This document shows, piece by piece, positions 1 through 7,452 of a stretch of 64,000 nt of DNA (position 1 is its first letter; every line of letters begins with the position of its first letter). Origin of the DNA: Chloroflexota bacterium (GTDB lineage Bacteria > Chloroflexota > Chloroflexia > Chloroflexales > Herpetosiphonaceae); NCBI GenBank assembly GCA_020161265.1, contig JAIUOC010000005.1:1-64000 (forward strand), given 5' to 3'. Under the pieces are notes generated by a model. The model was not told where the DNA came from. It ran no database searches and worked only from the letters and a program-made list of their open reading frames with translations. A program made the translations under genes and the position numbers.

Positions 1-68
1 GTGATGTGAGCGAATGGGAATGATGAAGTCGTCAAGGAATGGGTGGTTGGCGCGAGGGCAGCCAAATT

Positions 69-183
69 GGTACGTGTCGAGGTGGTTGTGCCCCACGCTG
101 CTCCATCCCGAACCAGGCCGTGAACGCGACACACACCGAGGCTACTGCAGCACCCGCTGTGGGAACGTAGGGGGATGCGTACC
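69..183 (+). rRNA. rrf: 5S ribosomal RNA
   Basis: The conserved 5S core is readable: CCATCCCGAACC at 103-114, CCGAG-GCTACTGC at 136-148 and GGGAACGTAGG at 161-171. A terminal helix can be drawn between GGTACG (69-74) and CGTACC (178-183), giving a length near 115 nt, normal for 5S. A strong terminator follows within 10 nt. Bases 1-68 show no recognisable 23S 3' end and are read as the 23S-5S spacer, so the rest of the rRNA operon presumably lies left of the window. The exact ends are inferred from the helix. Confidence 0.88.
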
Positions 184-190
184 GCTCCAT

Positions 191-232
191 AAAACCGCCG
201 TTGAACATTTATTTGTTCAACGGCGGTTTTTT
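191..232 (+). terminator. Rho-independent terminator of the rRNA operon
   Basis: AAAACCGCCGTTGAACA (191-207) pairs perfectly with TGTTCAACGGCGGTTTT (214-230) around a short AT-rich loop, and the right arm runs into a T-rich tail. It sits 8 nt after the 5S gene. The left arm begins with A residues, so the hairpin is symmetric and may also stop the minus-strand gene that ends at 235. Confidence 0.9.
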
Positions 233-234
233 AT

Positions 235-915
235 TTAGTCTTCTTCTATTGCTAATTCGCGAATGGTTAAGCCTAAGGATTGGGCAATTTCGAGCGCTTG
301 GCGTGGCTCAATAATCAGCCCTTGCAGTTGCTTAGGCTCGATTTGCATGCCACCAATCTGCGAGCCGCGAATATCAACATTGCTCAGACTTGCTTGGCGA
401 AAATTGGCTCGACTCAGGTCGCAGTTACGAAAACAAACATCGCTGAGTTTGGCTGCTTCAAAGCTCATTTCAAGCATGCGGCAGTCTTCGAAGCGGACAT
501 GCTCAAGTCGCGCCGACCACCACACGCTATAATCAAGTTGGCAGGTGCTAAACACCAGATGTTCGGCTTGAGCCTCAACAAATTTCATGCCGCCTAAACG
601 AGAATTGCGCCATTCTAGCCGCTCTAGGTGGCTTTTCTCCCAATTGGCGTGGCTTAGATCGCATTGCTCAAAGCTACTATCGACCAGTTGCGATTGTTGC
701 AACACCACTTGATTAAATTGGCATTGACGTACTAACGATTGCTCCATAAAAATATCTTTGGCGCGTTGTTGATTGAAATTAAGCTGCTGAATAATTAATT
801 GAGCGTAGTTGCTGTTATCGCTCAAACTGAGTTCGCTGACAGCTTTTAGCTCGGCTGGGGGGCAATGTTGGGGTGGCGTGATGCCTTGATAGCGTTTGCG
901 GCGTGGGCGTACCAT
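235..915 (-). CDS. Pentapeptide-repeat-like protein
   Basis: A 226-residue protein built from degenerate five-residue turns such as CDLSHANWEKSHLERLEWRNS, and further on CDLSRANFRQASLSNVDIRGS, with a hydrophobic or aromatic residue every fifth position. This is the pattern of right-handed quadrilateral beta-helix proteins. The repeats fill about residues 45-190 and no catalytic motif is visible. The ATG at 915 is preferred over a TTG three codons earlier because a GCGAGG ribosome site lies 9 nt before the ATG and would abut the TTG. It has no signal peptide, so is probably cytoplasmic. Function is unknown. The gene stands alone, with terminators on both sides. Confidence 0.75.
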   Translation of the reverse strand: MVRPRRKRYQGITPPQHCPPAELKAVSELSLSDNSNYAQLIIQQLNFNQQRAKDIFMEQSLVRQCQFNQVVLQQSQLVDSSFEQCDLSHANWEKSHLERLEWRNSRLGGMKFVEAQAEHLVFSTCQLDYSVWWSARLEHVRFEDCRMLEMSFEAAKLSDVCFRNCDLSRANFRQASLSNVDIRGSQIGGMQIEPKQLQGLIIEPRQALEIAQSLGLTIRELAIEED

Positions 916-984
916 GAAATTCAACCTCGCAGGACTAAACGAACAGATGTGTTATTTTAATCCAGTTGGCGAATTTAGCAACTT

Positions 985-1024
985 AATCAAGAGCGCTTAC
1001 GCTAAATGGTAAGCGCCCTTGATT
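985..1024 (-). terminator. Terminator-like hairpin after the ring-cleaving dioxygenase gene
   Basis: AATCAAGAGCGCTTAC (984-1000 region) faces GTAAGCGCCCTTGATT (1009-1024) with one mismatch and an 8-nt loop. It begins 7 nt after the stop of the minus-strand gene ending at 1031. The T-tract on the minus strand is weak. Confidence 0.6.
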
Positions 1025-1030
1025 TTTGGA

Positions 1031-1984
1031 TTAAACCAGAGGTTTGAGGTTGGCGACGATGGCGGCGCGGCGTGGCTCAAGGAATGGCGGTAATACCACC
1101 GATTCGCCTAGTGTTGCAGGATCTTCATCGACCGCAAAGCCTGGCCCATCGGTGGCAATTTCAAACAAAATGCCATTTGGCTCACGGAAGTAGAGGCTGC
1201 GGAAATAGTAACGATCAATTTCGCCGCTGGTACGGATGCTTAATTCGCGCAAACGTTGGGTCCAGCCGTGATATTCTGCTTCGTTGGGGGTGCGAAACGC
1301 CACATGATGCACGCCACCAGCGCCAGGCTGCGCTGGAGCCAAATCAGCTTGGACGACAACATGCAATTCGGCGGCGGCTCCACCAACACCCATTTCATAG
1401 ACATAAACCGTATATTCGTTGCCTTCGTTGAGGCTATATTGCCGAACTTGGCGCATATTCAGGGCTTTGGTCAGCACAATATCGGTATATTCGAGCTGCG
1501 GCACACTCAGCCGAATTGGCCCAAGCCCACGAATTTGATGCTCGGCTGGCACTGGGCTGGCATCCCATGGGGTGTTGGCATCGCCAGTGCCAGCATCATC
1601 AATTAAGCTCAGGCGTTGGCCTTCATTATCAGCAAAATCGATGGTTAAACGGCCATCACGCTCGATCACGCCACTATGTTTGACTGCTTGTTGGCTCAAA
1701 TGCTCAGCCCACCATTCGAGGCTGGCTTTGCCTGTGACCCGCAAGGCGGTGTTGCAAATGCTATGCGTGCCGCGTTTTTCAGGCGGAGTTGGCCAATCGA
1801 AAAAGGTGATGTCGCTGCCTGGTGTGCCTGCGCCATCAGCATAAAACAGGTGATACGCGCTCACATCATCTTGGTTGACGGTGCGCTTGACCAGTCGCAT
1901 GCCTAAAACTTGGGTATAAAAACGATAATTTTCACGCACATTGGCGGTTACTGCCGTAAGATGGTGGATTCCGGTTAATTGCAT
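1031..1984 (-). CDS. Ring-cleaving dioxygenase, VOC (glyoxalase-fold) family, MhqA/MhqO type
   Basis: A 317-residue protein with two tandem vicinal-oxygen-chelate halves. The first starts with [22 protein letters not shown] and the second has [11 protein letters not shown] near residue 220. The metal triad can be read as His in GIHHLT, His in GVHHVAF and Glu in [10 protein letters not shown]. Length and layout match the hydroquinone/catechol-type extradiol dioxygenases often annotated MhqA, MhqO or LinE-like. Substrate cannot be read from sequence. It is divergent from an FAD aromatic monooxygenase, which suggests a hydroxylate-then-cleave pair. The start is an ATG about 15 nt after a purine-rich stretch. 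Confidence 0.82.
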   Translation of the reverse strand: MQLTGIHHLTAVTANVRENYRFYTQVLGMRLVKRTVNQDDVSAYHLFYADGAGTPGSDITFFDWPTPPEKRGTHSICNTALRVTGKASLEWWAEHLSQQAVKHSGVIERDGRLTIDFADNEGQRLSLIDDAGTGDANTPWDASPVPAEHQIRGLGPIRLSVPQLEYTDIVLTKALNMRQVRQYSLNEGNEYTVYVYEMGVGGAAAELHVVVQADLAPAQPGAGGVHHVAFRTPNEAEYHGWTQRLRELSIRTSGEIDRYYFRSLYFREPNGILFEIATDGPGFAVDEDPATLGESVVLPPFLEPRRAAIVANLKPLV

Positions 1985-2079
1985 AGTTGCAGGCCTCGTT
2001 ACAGGATTCTAGCTCGTCTTCACTTCCACTTGTATTGTACAACTATTTTGAAATTGACATAAGTTTTGAAATTTAACGC

Positions 2080-2110
2080 TTGACTTAAAACATACTATAA
2101 AGTATGTTTT
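2080..2110 (+). promoter_or_regulatory. Promoter with perfect palindromic operator before the FAD monooxygenase
   Basis: TTGACT (2080-2085) and TATGTT (2103-2108) are separated by 17 nt. A perfect 10-bp inverted repeat, AAAACATACT (2087-2096) and AGTATGTTTT (2101-2110) around ATAA, fills the spacer and covers the -10. That position fits repression by a dimeric TetR- or MarR-type regulator. The regulator is not adjacent. The opposite gene starts at 1984, so the site might serve both directions. Confidence 0.6.
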
Positions 2111-2142
2111 GTTGTAGCTAAATTCAATCGAATGAGGATACA

Positions 2143-3309
2143 ATGCAAGCGATCACGATTATCGGTGGGGGAATTGGCGGTTTATGTTTGGCGATTGGTC
2201 TACACCAACGCCAAATTCCAGTGCAAATCTATGAGGCTACGCTAGCATTACGGCCTGTTGGCGCGGGCATTTTACTCGCTCCTAATGCCATGAATTTGCT
2301 CGAACGTTGGGGCTTAGCGAAAACTGTGCGGCAGCGCGGGCTGTGTTTAAGTAGTTTGGGCGGCAGCGAATTTGGCGTTTTGGATGCGCAAGGCCGAAGT
2401 TTGTTGGCTGGCTTTGATCTGAATGTGATGCGTGAGCGCTTTGGCCAAGAATTGGTGACGATCAGCCGTGCTGCCTTGCATCAACTGCTGCTCGAAGCCT
2501 TACCTGCCGATTGTTTGCACCTCGATAAACGCTTGGTTGGCTTGCAACAAACGGCTGATTCGGTCAAAGCACAATTTGCTGATGGCACAACCATCGAAAC
2601 GGCGTGCTTAGTTGGGGCTGATGGCCTGCGCTCAGCCGTGCGCGAGCAGATTTTCCCCAATCAACGCTTGCGGTATTCGGGTCAAACCTCGCATCGCGCC
2701 TTGGTCGAGTTTGATTATCACGAATTGGCCCAGCCTGTGGCTGCCGAAATTTGGGGTGCTCAACTGCGTTTTGGCTATACTCCCGTTGGGGAAAATTTGA
2801 TGTATTGGTATGCAACCAGCCTTGCTGCTCAAGGCCAGCGTGATGTTTCGCCCGCTGCCGCCCGTGAATTGTTGCTAACCCAAGCTCACGATTTGCCAAC
2901 CGTTGTCAAAACCTTGATTGAGCGTACACCCGATGCGGCGTTGTTGCGCACCGATATTAGCGATTTGGCGCATTTGAAAAATTGGTATTATGGGCGAGTT
3001 GGTTTGTTGGGCGATGCGGCCCACGCCACCACACCGAATTTAGGTCAAGGTGGTTGCCAAGCCATCGAAGATGCTTGGGTTTTGGCTGAAATGTTGGAGC
3101 GCTACCAACAGCCACAGCTGGCATTTATGCATTATCAACAACGCCGCATCAAAAAAGCCCAAACAATTGTTGATACCTCGTGGCGGATTGGCTCGTTGGT
3201 GCATTTGCCGTATGCATGGCAACAAACTTGGCGCAATCGGCTGTTGCGGCTTGTGCCTCGCAGCCTAGGTCAACGCCAAACCAATGGCATCTATGAATTG
3301 AATTTTTAA
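2143..3309 (+). CDS. FAD-dependent aromatic monooxygenase (salicylate hydroxylase / urate hydroxylase type)
   Basis: A 388-residue group A flavoprotein monooxygenase. It has the N-terminal dinucleotide-binding GGGIGGL (residues 8-14), the DG motif in VGADGLRSAVRE (about 158-169), and the second FAD motif VGLLGDAAHATTPNLGQGG (about 286-304), which ends in the usual GQGGCQAIEDA helix. These enzymes use NAD(P)H and O2 to hydroxylate an aromatic or related ring. The exact substrate is not evident. It lies divergently from a ring-cleaving dioxygenase gene and behind a palindromic operator, so inducible use on an aromatic compound is inferred. Confidence 0.85.
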   Translation: MQAITIIGGGIGGLCLAIGLHQRQIPVQIYEATLALRPVGAGILLAPNAMNLLERWGLAKTVRQRGLCLSSLGGSEFGVLDAQGRSLLAGFDLNVMRERFGQELVTISRAALHQLLLEALPADCLHLDKRLVGLQQTADSVKAQFADGTTIETACLVGADGLRSAVREQIFPNQRLRYSGQTSHRALVEFDYHELAQPVAAEIWGAQLRFGYTPVGENLMYWYATSLAAQGQRDVSPAAARELLLTQAHDLPTVVKTLIERTPDAALLRTDISDLAHLKNWYYGRVGLLGDAAHATTPNLGQGGCQAIEDAWVLAEMLERYQQPQLAFMHYQQRRIKKAQTIVDTSWRIGSLVHLPYAWQQTWRNRLLRLVPRSLGQRQTNGIYELNF

Positions 3310-3341
3310 AAACGAAAGGCTGTCGCCGCATCGAGACAGCC
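3306..3341 (-). terminator. Terminator of the nitrate transporter operon
   Basis: GGCTGTC (3318-3324) and GACAGCC (3335-3341) form a hairpin. Read on the minus strand it is followed by a T-rich run at 3317-3306 (complement of the A-rich end of the monooxygenase gene). It lies 38 nt after the stop of nrtD and also falls just past the convergent monooxygenase gene. Confidence 0.65.
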
Positions 3342-3378
3342 CACCATACACGACTCTGTGTACTGATTATTTGGTTAT

Positions 3379-4209
3379 TTAGCAGTGCAGTGAAAGGAGT
3401 AGGTGGGTGCGCAGGTTGTTCCAGGTTGGGCTGTTCATGAGGCTTTGCTTGTCGCGAGGGCGGGGCAGATCGACCGTAATCACTTCTTTAATCGTGGCTC
3501 CAGGGCCATCGGAAAAAACCACAATCCGGTCGCTGAGGTAGATCGCTTCATCAATATCGTGGGTGACCATCACCACGGTTTCGGTGCGGGCATCGCCACT
3601 CCAGAGGCCCAATAATTCTTCTTGCAGGCTGCCACGAGTCAGAGCATCAAGCGCTCCAAATGGCTCGTCAAGCAGCAGCATGCGTGGGTGAACGGCAAAG
3701 GCGCGGGCAATCGCCACCCGTTGGCGCATACCGCCGGAGAGTTGCATCGGTTTTTTGTGCATATGGTTGCTCAAACCAACCCGCGCCAAAACATCGTTGG
3801 TCAGGGCTTTACGCTCGGCTTTGCTCATTTCAGTCTGGACTGAATCGACAGCTTCATAGACATTTTGATAGACCGAGAGCCATGGCAACAATGAATAATG
3901 CTGAAATACCATGGCTCGCTCAGGGCTGGGCGCAGCGATTGATTTGCCATCAAATAACATCGTGCCAGTGCTGATGCTGGTGAGGCCAGCGATCATATTT
4001 AAAAGGGTGCTTTTGCCACAGCCAGAGTGGCCGATAAAACTAATAAATTCGCCCGATTGAATCGTCAGATCAATATCGTGTAGGATGTTAATCTGGCCTT
4101 GTCCACTAGGGTAATTTTTGCCCACGCTGCTAATTTCAAGCAGCGGAGCCGGCTCCATCGGTAAAATTGCGGTGTTGGGCGTGGTGCGCGGTAACAAACG
4201 TGGAGCCAT
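3379..4209 (-). CDS. nrtD: Nitrate ABC transporter, ATP-binding subunit
   Basis: A 276-residue ABC ATPase: Walker A GHSGCGKST, signature LSGGMRQRVAIARAFA, Walker B MLLLDEPFGALD, and an H-loop in VMVTHDIDEAIYLSDR. This DIDEA form is typical of the nitrate/sulfonate/taurine import ATPases. The start at 4209 follows GGAGG and overlaps the permease stop by one base (TAATG), so the two are translationally coupled. An ATG 21 nt earlier lacks a site. Substrate is assigned from the NrtA neighbour and the nitrate reductase cluster upstream. The protein lacks the NrtA-like C-terminal domain found in cyanobacterial NrtC. Confidence 0.88.
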   Translation of the reverse strand: MAPRLLPRTTPNTAILPMEPAPLLEISSVGKNYPSGQGQINILHDIDLTIQSGEFISFIGHSGCGKSTLLNMIAGLTSISTGTMLFDGKSIAAPSPERAMVFQHYSLLPWLSVYQNVYEAVDSVQTEMSKAERKALTNDVLARVGLSNHMHKKPMQLSGGMRQRVAIARAFAVHPRMLLLDEPFGALDALTRGSLQEELLGLWSGDARTETVVMVTHDIDEAIYLSDRIVVFSDGPGATIKEVITVDLPRPRDKQSLMNSPTWNNLRTHLLLSLHC

Positions 4210-5057
4210 TAGTGACCTCCTTCTTGCCAAGCGGCCATACGTTGACCAATCAAACTAAACAAACGATCCAAGGCTAAGCCCGTAATCCCGATAACCAAAA
4301 TAGCACTCATAACCCGTTCCAACGAAAGCGCGTTCCATGAATCCCAAACGAAGAAGCCCAAACCTGTGCCTCCAGCCAACATCTCGCCTGCCACAATCAC
4401 CATCCAGGCAATCCCCATCGAGAGCCGCATGCCAGTTAAAATGGCTGGAAAAGCTGCGGGCAACAATACTTTGCTGATATAGCGCCAGCGACTAAACCGA
4501 AACACCTTGGAAACAGCCTTGAGGTCGGCAGGAATATTTTGCACGCCCATAGTGGTGTTGACCAAGGTTGGCCAGAGCGAAGTGATCACAATCGCAAAAA
4601 CCACAGCTTTGGGCGCATTGTGCAGCACTGCCAACCCCAACGGATACCAGGCCAACGGCGAGACAGGTCGCAAAATTTCGATCACTGGAGCCAGCATTTT
4701 GCGCAGTGTGGCACTACTCCCAAGCAGCATACCTAGCGGAATGGCGATCGCGATGCCAATCCCCCAGCCAGTGAAGACCCGCCCCAACGAAGCCATCAAC
4801 TGAATTCCGATGCCTTTATCGTTTGGCCCGTTGTCGTAAAAGGGATCGCTCAAAAGCTCACGTAAGGTGCTGGCGGTTGCCAGCGGGGTTGGCAATGTGC
4901 CATCAGAAATCCAAGCAGCTACTTGCCATAACCCGGCCAAAATCAACATTCCCATCAAAACAGGGCTAAGCGTTTGCCAAATTGCGTTGAGCCAGCGGCG
5001 GATGAGGGTTGGCGCTGAACTCTCACGCCGTGGAATAACTTCGATCATTTGTGCCAT
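4209..5057 (-). CDS. nrtB: Nitrate ABC transporter, permease subunit
   Basis: A 282-residue inner-membrane protein with about six hydrophobic spans. The first is around LMGMLILAGLWQVAAW, and a cluster lies between residues 95 and 265. The EAA-type cytoplasmic loop reads ADLKAVSKVFRFSRWRYISKVLLPAAFPAILTG-like, with the conserved LPAAFPAILTGMR. It belongs to the NrtB/SsuC/TauC permeases. Its start follows AAGGAGC with good spacing. A perfect hairpin lies between this gene and nrtA. It should form the membrane pore for the NrtD ATPase and the NrtA binding lipoprotein. Confidence 0.88.
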   Translation of the reverse strand: MAQMIEVIPRRESSAPTLIRRWLNAIWQTLSPVLMGMLILAGLWQVAAWISDGTLPTPLATASTLRELLSDPFYDNGPNDKGIGIQLMASLGRVFTGWGIGIAIAIPLGMLLGSSATLRKMLAPVIEILRPVSPLAWYPLGLAVLHNAPKAVVFAIVITSLWPTLVNTTMGVQNIPADLKAVSKVFRFSRWRYISKVLLPAAFPAILTGMRLSMGIAWMVIVAGEMLAGGTGLGFFVWDSWNALSLERVMSAILVIGITGLALDRLFSLIGQRMAAWQEGGH

Positions 5058-5102
5058 GGAAATGCTCCTTGTGTGGTCGGCAATCGAGTGGCTGGTGTGT
5101 CA

Positions 5103-5130
5103 GCGACTGAAGCCGTGTTACTTCAGTCGC
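5103..5130 (-). other. Intercistronic stem-loop between nrtA and nrtB
   Basis: GCGACTGAAG (5103-5112) and CTTCAGTCGC (5121-5130) form a perfect 10-bp stem with an 8-nt loop and no T-run. It lies between the binding-protein gene and the permease gene. Such hairpins can stabilise the upstream message or attenuate the downstream genes, giving more binding protein than permease. That role is inferred. Confidence 0.6.
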
Positions 5131-5156
5131 GAAGGTGTGTCGTGATGGCCTGCGGG

Positions 5157-6380
5157 CTAGGATGGGCTTTTGGGATCAAAGGTTTGTTGATCGAGCGTGA
5201 CGGTAAATGGCTGTAAATCGTCGCCTGCTACCGTGAGGCTCATTTCTTTGGCGACTTCAGCATATAAATCACGCATAATTAATTTGTCGGCGATGGCATT
5301 GTAGTCGGGAGCGCTTGCCAAGAGGCCAAATCGCACATATTGGGCCATAAACCAAATTGCATGGCTGCGATGTGGGGCATTGACCGCACCATCCTGATAA
5401 AAAACCATGCTTTTGCTTGGCTCAAACGTGCGCTCGCCTAAAGTTGCCCCAAGGTTGTATTGGCCCTTCAAACGCGCTTCGATCACATCGGCTGGAGCGT
5501 TGACATAGGCTTGACCGCCGATAACTTTGGCAGCTTCGCTGCGATTATTGAAATCGTCGAGCCATTTCGAGGCCTCAAGGATGGCCTTCATGATGTTCTT
5601 GAGGTCATCGCGGCGTTTTTCGGCAAAACTTGGATTGACCACCAAGGCTTTCTCTGGGTGTCCCGCCCACAGATCTTGGGTTGCCAACACAGTTTCACCA
5701 ATGCCCTCTTTGACTGCGACTCCGTTCCATGGCTCGCCCACGCAGAAGCCATCCATCTCGCCGATGCGCATATTGGCAACCATTTGTGGTGGTGGAATTG
5801 TGATAATTTTGACGCTATTTTGGTCAATGCCAGCGGCGGCAAGCCAGTAGCGCAGCCAAATATCGTGGGTTCCGCCTGGAAAGGTGCCTGCAAAAGTGGC
5901 AGGTTTATCAGCTGGGCGTTGGCTGATCAGCGCTTTGAGTTTGCTGGGGTCGCCATACCCAACCTCTTTGGCGAGGGCACTGCTGAGCGTAATACCTTGG
6001 CCATTTTGGTTCAAAATCATGGCAATTTTGAGTTCGCTTTCGGCCTTGCCGCCGACACCAGTGTAGACCGAGAAGGGCATGCCAAACAAACAATGGGCAG
6101 CATCGAGGTCGCCAGTCAACAGCTTATCGCGCACATTGGCCCACGAAGCCTCTTTAACCACCTCAACGTTGACTCCATATTTTTGGTATAAGCCCAAAGT
6201 ATGTGCCATCACCACCGAAGCGCAGTCGGTCAGCGGAATAAAGCCAATTTTGATTGGGCGCTCACCCGTTTCGCTGGCACTTTCGCTGCCACCACAGGCG
6301 GTCAAAAAGCTGGGCATGGCAACGGCAGCACCAAGTGAAGCTGCGGTTTTGAGAAAATCGCGACGGCTGATTTTTGACAT
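5157..6380 (-). CDS. nrtA: Nitrate-binding lipoprotein of the ABC transporter
   Basis: A 407-residue exported protein. The N-terminus has a twin-arginine signal (SRRDFLKTAASLG) ending in a lipobox LTACGG, so it should be Tat-exported and lipid-anchored. The mature part has the NrtA/CmpA hallmarks FIPLTDCASVVMA, KEASWANVRDKL, LDAAHCLFGMP, a TFPGGTHD segment and GEMDGFCVGEPWN. NrtA binds nitrate or nitrite outside the membrane. The start at 6380 is set by GGAGG 8 nt before it; an in-frame start 54 nt earlier would place 18 residues before the signal. It is first in nrtA-nrtB-nrtD and follows the nitrate reductase operon. Confidence 0.92.
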   Translation of the reverse strand: MSKISRRDFLKTAASLGAAVAMPSFLTACGGSESASETGERPIKIGFIPLTDCASVVMAHTLGLYQKYGVNVEVVKEASWANVRDKLLTGDLDAAHCLFGMPFSVYTGVGGKAESELKIAMILNQNGQGITLSSALAKEVGYGDPSKLKALISQRPADKPATFAGTFPGGTHDIWLRYWLAAAGIDQNSVKIITIPPPQMVANMRIGEMDGFCVGEPWNGVAVKEGIGETVLATQDLWAGHPEKALVVNPSFAEKRRDDLKNIMKAILEASKWLDDFNNRSEAAKVIGGQAYVNAPADVIEARLKGQYNLGATLGERTFEPSKSMVFYQDGAVNAPHRSHAIWFMAQYVRFGLLASAPDYNAIADKLIMRDLYAEVAKEMSLTVAGDDLQPFTVTLDQQTFDPKSPS

Positions 6381-6532
6381 TGGAAGCTCCTCCGTGAAAC
6401 CTGTGGCACACATCAAACGCTTGGGAGATAGCAATTATTCATCTAGTCGTTAGATCAATAATCGGGCACGATTCACCCACATTGGTGAGGCTGCATGGCG
6501 TTGCAGAAGCTATCGCGAGGCGAACAGGTTTG

Positions 6533-6571
6533 TCATTGCACCGTCATTGGTGGAAACTGCACTCATTGCAG
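6533..6571 (-). promoter_or_regulatory. Repeated TCATTG motifs upstream of nrtA, including a palindromic copy
   Basis: TCATTG occurs three times, at 6533-6538, 6544-6549 and 6563-6568. The first two are 11 bp apart, one helical turn, as AraC-type sites often are. The third sits in a near-palindrome CTGCA-CTCAT-TGCAG (6557-6571). An 11-mer differing by one base (GCAGTCATTGC against GCACTCATTGC) recurs upstream of the other nitrate transcription unit at 12402-12412. This makes a shared regulator site plausible. Confidence 0.5.
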
Positions 6572-6589
6572 GGAGTTGAGCTAGCTTTG

Positions 6590-6636
6590 CTTCCCCCTCG
6601 CTCGCTGGGCAGGAGAGGGGCAGGGGGTGAGGGACA
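6590..6636. repeat. GC-rich intergenic repeat-like stretch
   Basis: A purine/pyrimidine-biased run with CCCCCTCGCTCGC followed by GAGAGGGGCAGGGGGTGAGGG. It can fold imperfectly on itself and resembles dispersed intergenic repeats rather than coding DNA. It abuts the 3' end of hemD and may act as a terminator-like structure for it. Only one copy is in the window. Confidence 0.35.
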
Positions 6637-7452
6637 CTAACGATTGACGCTTACTTGGTCGAGAATTCGTTGCACCATCTGGCCCATAAACGGCTGTTCA
6701 GGCATAATCACCTGTTGAATGCCAAGATTGAGTAATGCTTGGGCGCACGATGGGCCAACTGCTGCAACCAAGGCCTGTTGCATGGCCGCAATCAGAGCTT
6801 GGGCTTGGCCTTGTTGCTCGGCAACTTGCAACAAATGGCGTACCTGAATTTGGCTGGTAAAGGTGAAAATATCGATCTGGCCAGCAATTGCTTGTTCGAT
6901 CAGCGCGAGCAGTGGGCTGAGGTCAGCAGGTAATTGCCATTCGTAGACGCTATGTTCATGGAGCACTGCCCCGCGTTCGAGGCAATAATCGGCTAATTTG
7001 CGATCGCGTTCGCCATAGTGCAACAAACCAACCCCACGTTCAGCCAACTCAACCGAATCAAGGCTGTTGATCAGATCGTTGATGGTGTAGGGTGAGGCAG
7101 CGCTGATGCTTGGGCGTAATTCATAACGACGTAATACGGCGGTTGGCTTAGGGCCACGGCAAACGAGGGTGGTTTTGGCTAACCCAGTCAACATGGCTTG
7201 CTCAAGGCCCACACTAGCAGCACCATCAATTAATTGTTGCGTGCCAACCCCAGTCAACAAAATCAACAGATCGATCTGGCCTGCTTCAAGCTCTTGCAAC
7301 ACTGCCTGAGCGACTGGAGCCGCATCGACGCTGACCTCGCGTAAGGCTGGGGCATGGATTGGGGTCGCACCATGGCGACTGAGCAAGTTGGCTAATTCTG
7401 AAGCGCGGCGAGCTTCGAGAATTGCAATTCGTTGACCGTGTAAGCTACTCAT
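6637..7452 (-). CDS. hemD: Uroporphyrinogen-III synthase family protein
   Basis: A 271-residue protein of the HemD fold. It starts SSLHGQRIAILEARRASELANLL, with a LILLTGVGTQQL loop near residue 75, a VGLLHYGERD segment, and a C-terminal DIFTFTSQIQVRHLL / AAVGPSCAQALLNLG pair (the VFTSxxAV and GxxTAxAL equivalents). HemD closes hydroxymethylbilane to uroporphyrinogen III, the precursor of sirohaem. The ATG overlaps the narB stop (ATGA), so co-translation with narB is likely. The context suggests that it supports sirohaem supply for NirA. No DNA-binding extension is present, unlike some HemD-like regulators next to nitrate genes, though a purely regulatory role is not excluded. Confidence 0.82.
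   Translation of the reverse strand: MSSLHGQRIAILEARRASELANLLSRHGATPIHAPALREVSVDAAPVAQAVLQELEAGQIDLLILLTGVGTQQLIDGAASVGLEQAMLTGLAKTTLVCRGPKPTAVLRRYELRPSISAASPYTINDLINSLDSVELAERGVGLLHYGERDRKLADYCLERGAVLHEHSVYEWQLPADLSPLLALIEQAIAGQIDIFTFTSQIQVRHLLQVAEQQGQAQALIAAMQQALVAAVGPSCAQALLNLGIQQVIMPEQPFMGQMVQRILDQVSVNR

Noticed and set aside
14..238. 74-codon plus-strand frame at the window start
   Set aside because: It runs through the 5S rRNA gene and into its terminator.
5460..6191. 243-codon plus-strand frame opposite nrtA
   Set aside because: nrtA on the other strand is a clear family member with signal peptide and ribosome site; the opposing frame has no recognisable motif or start site.
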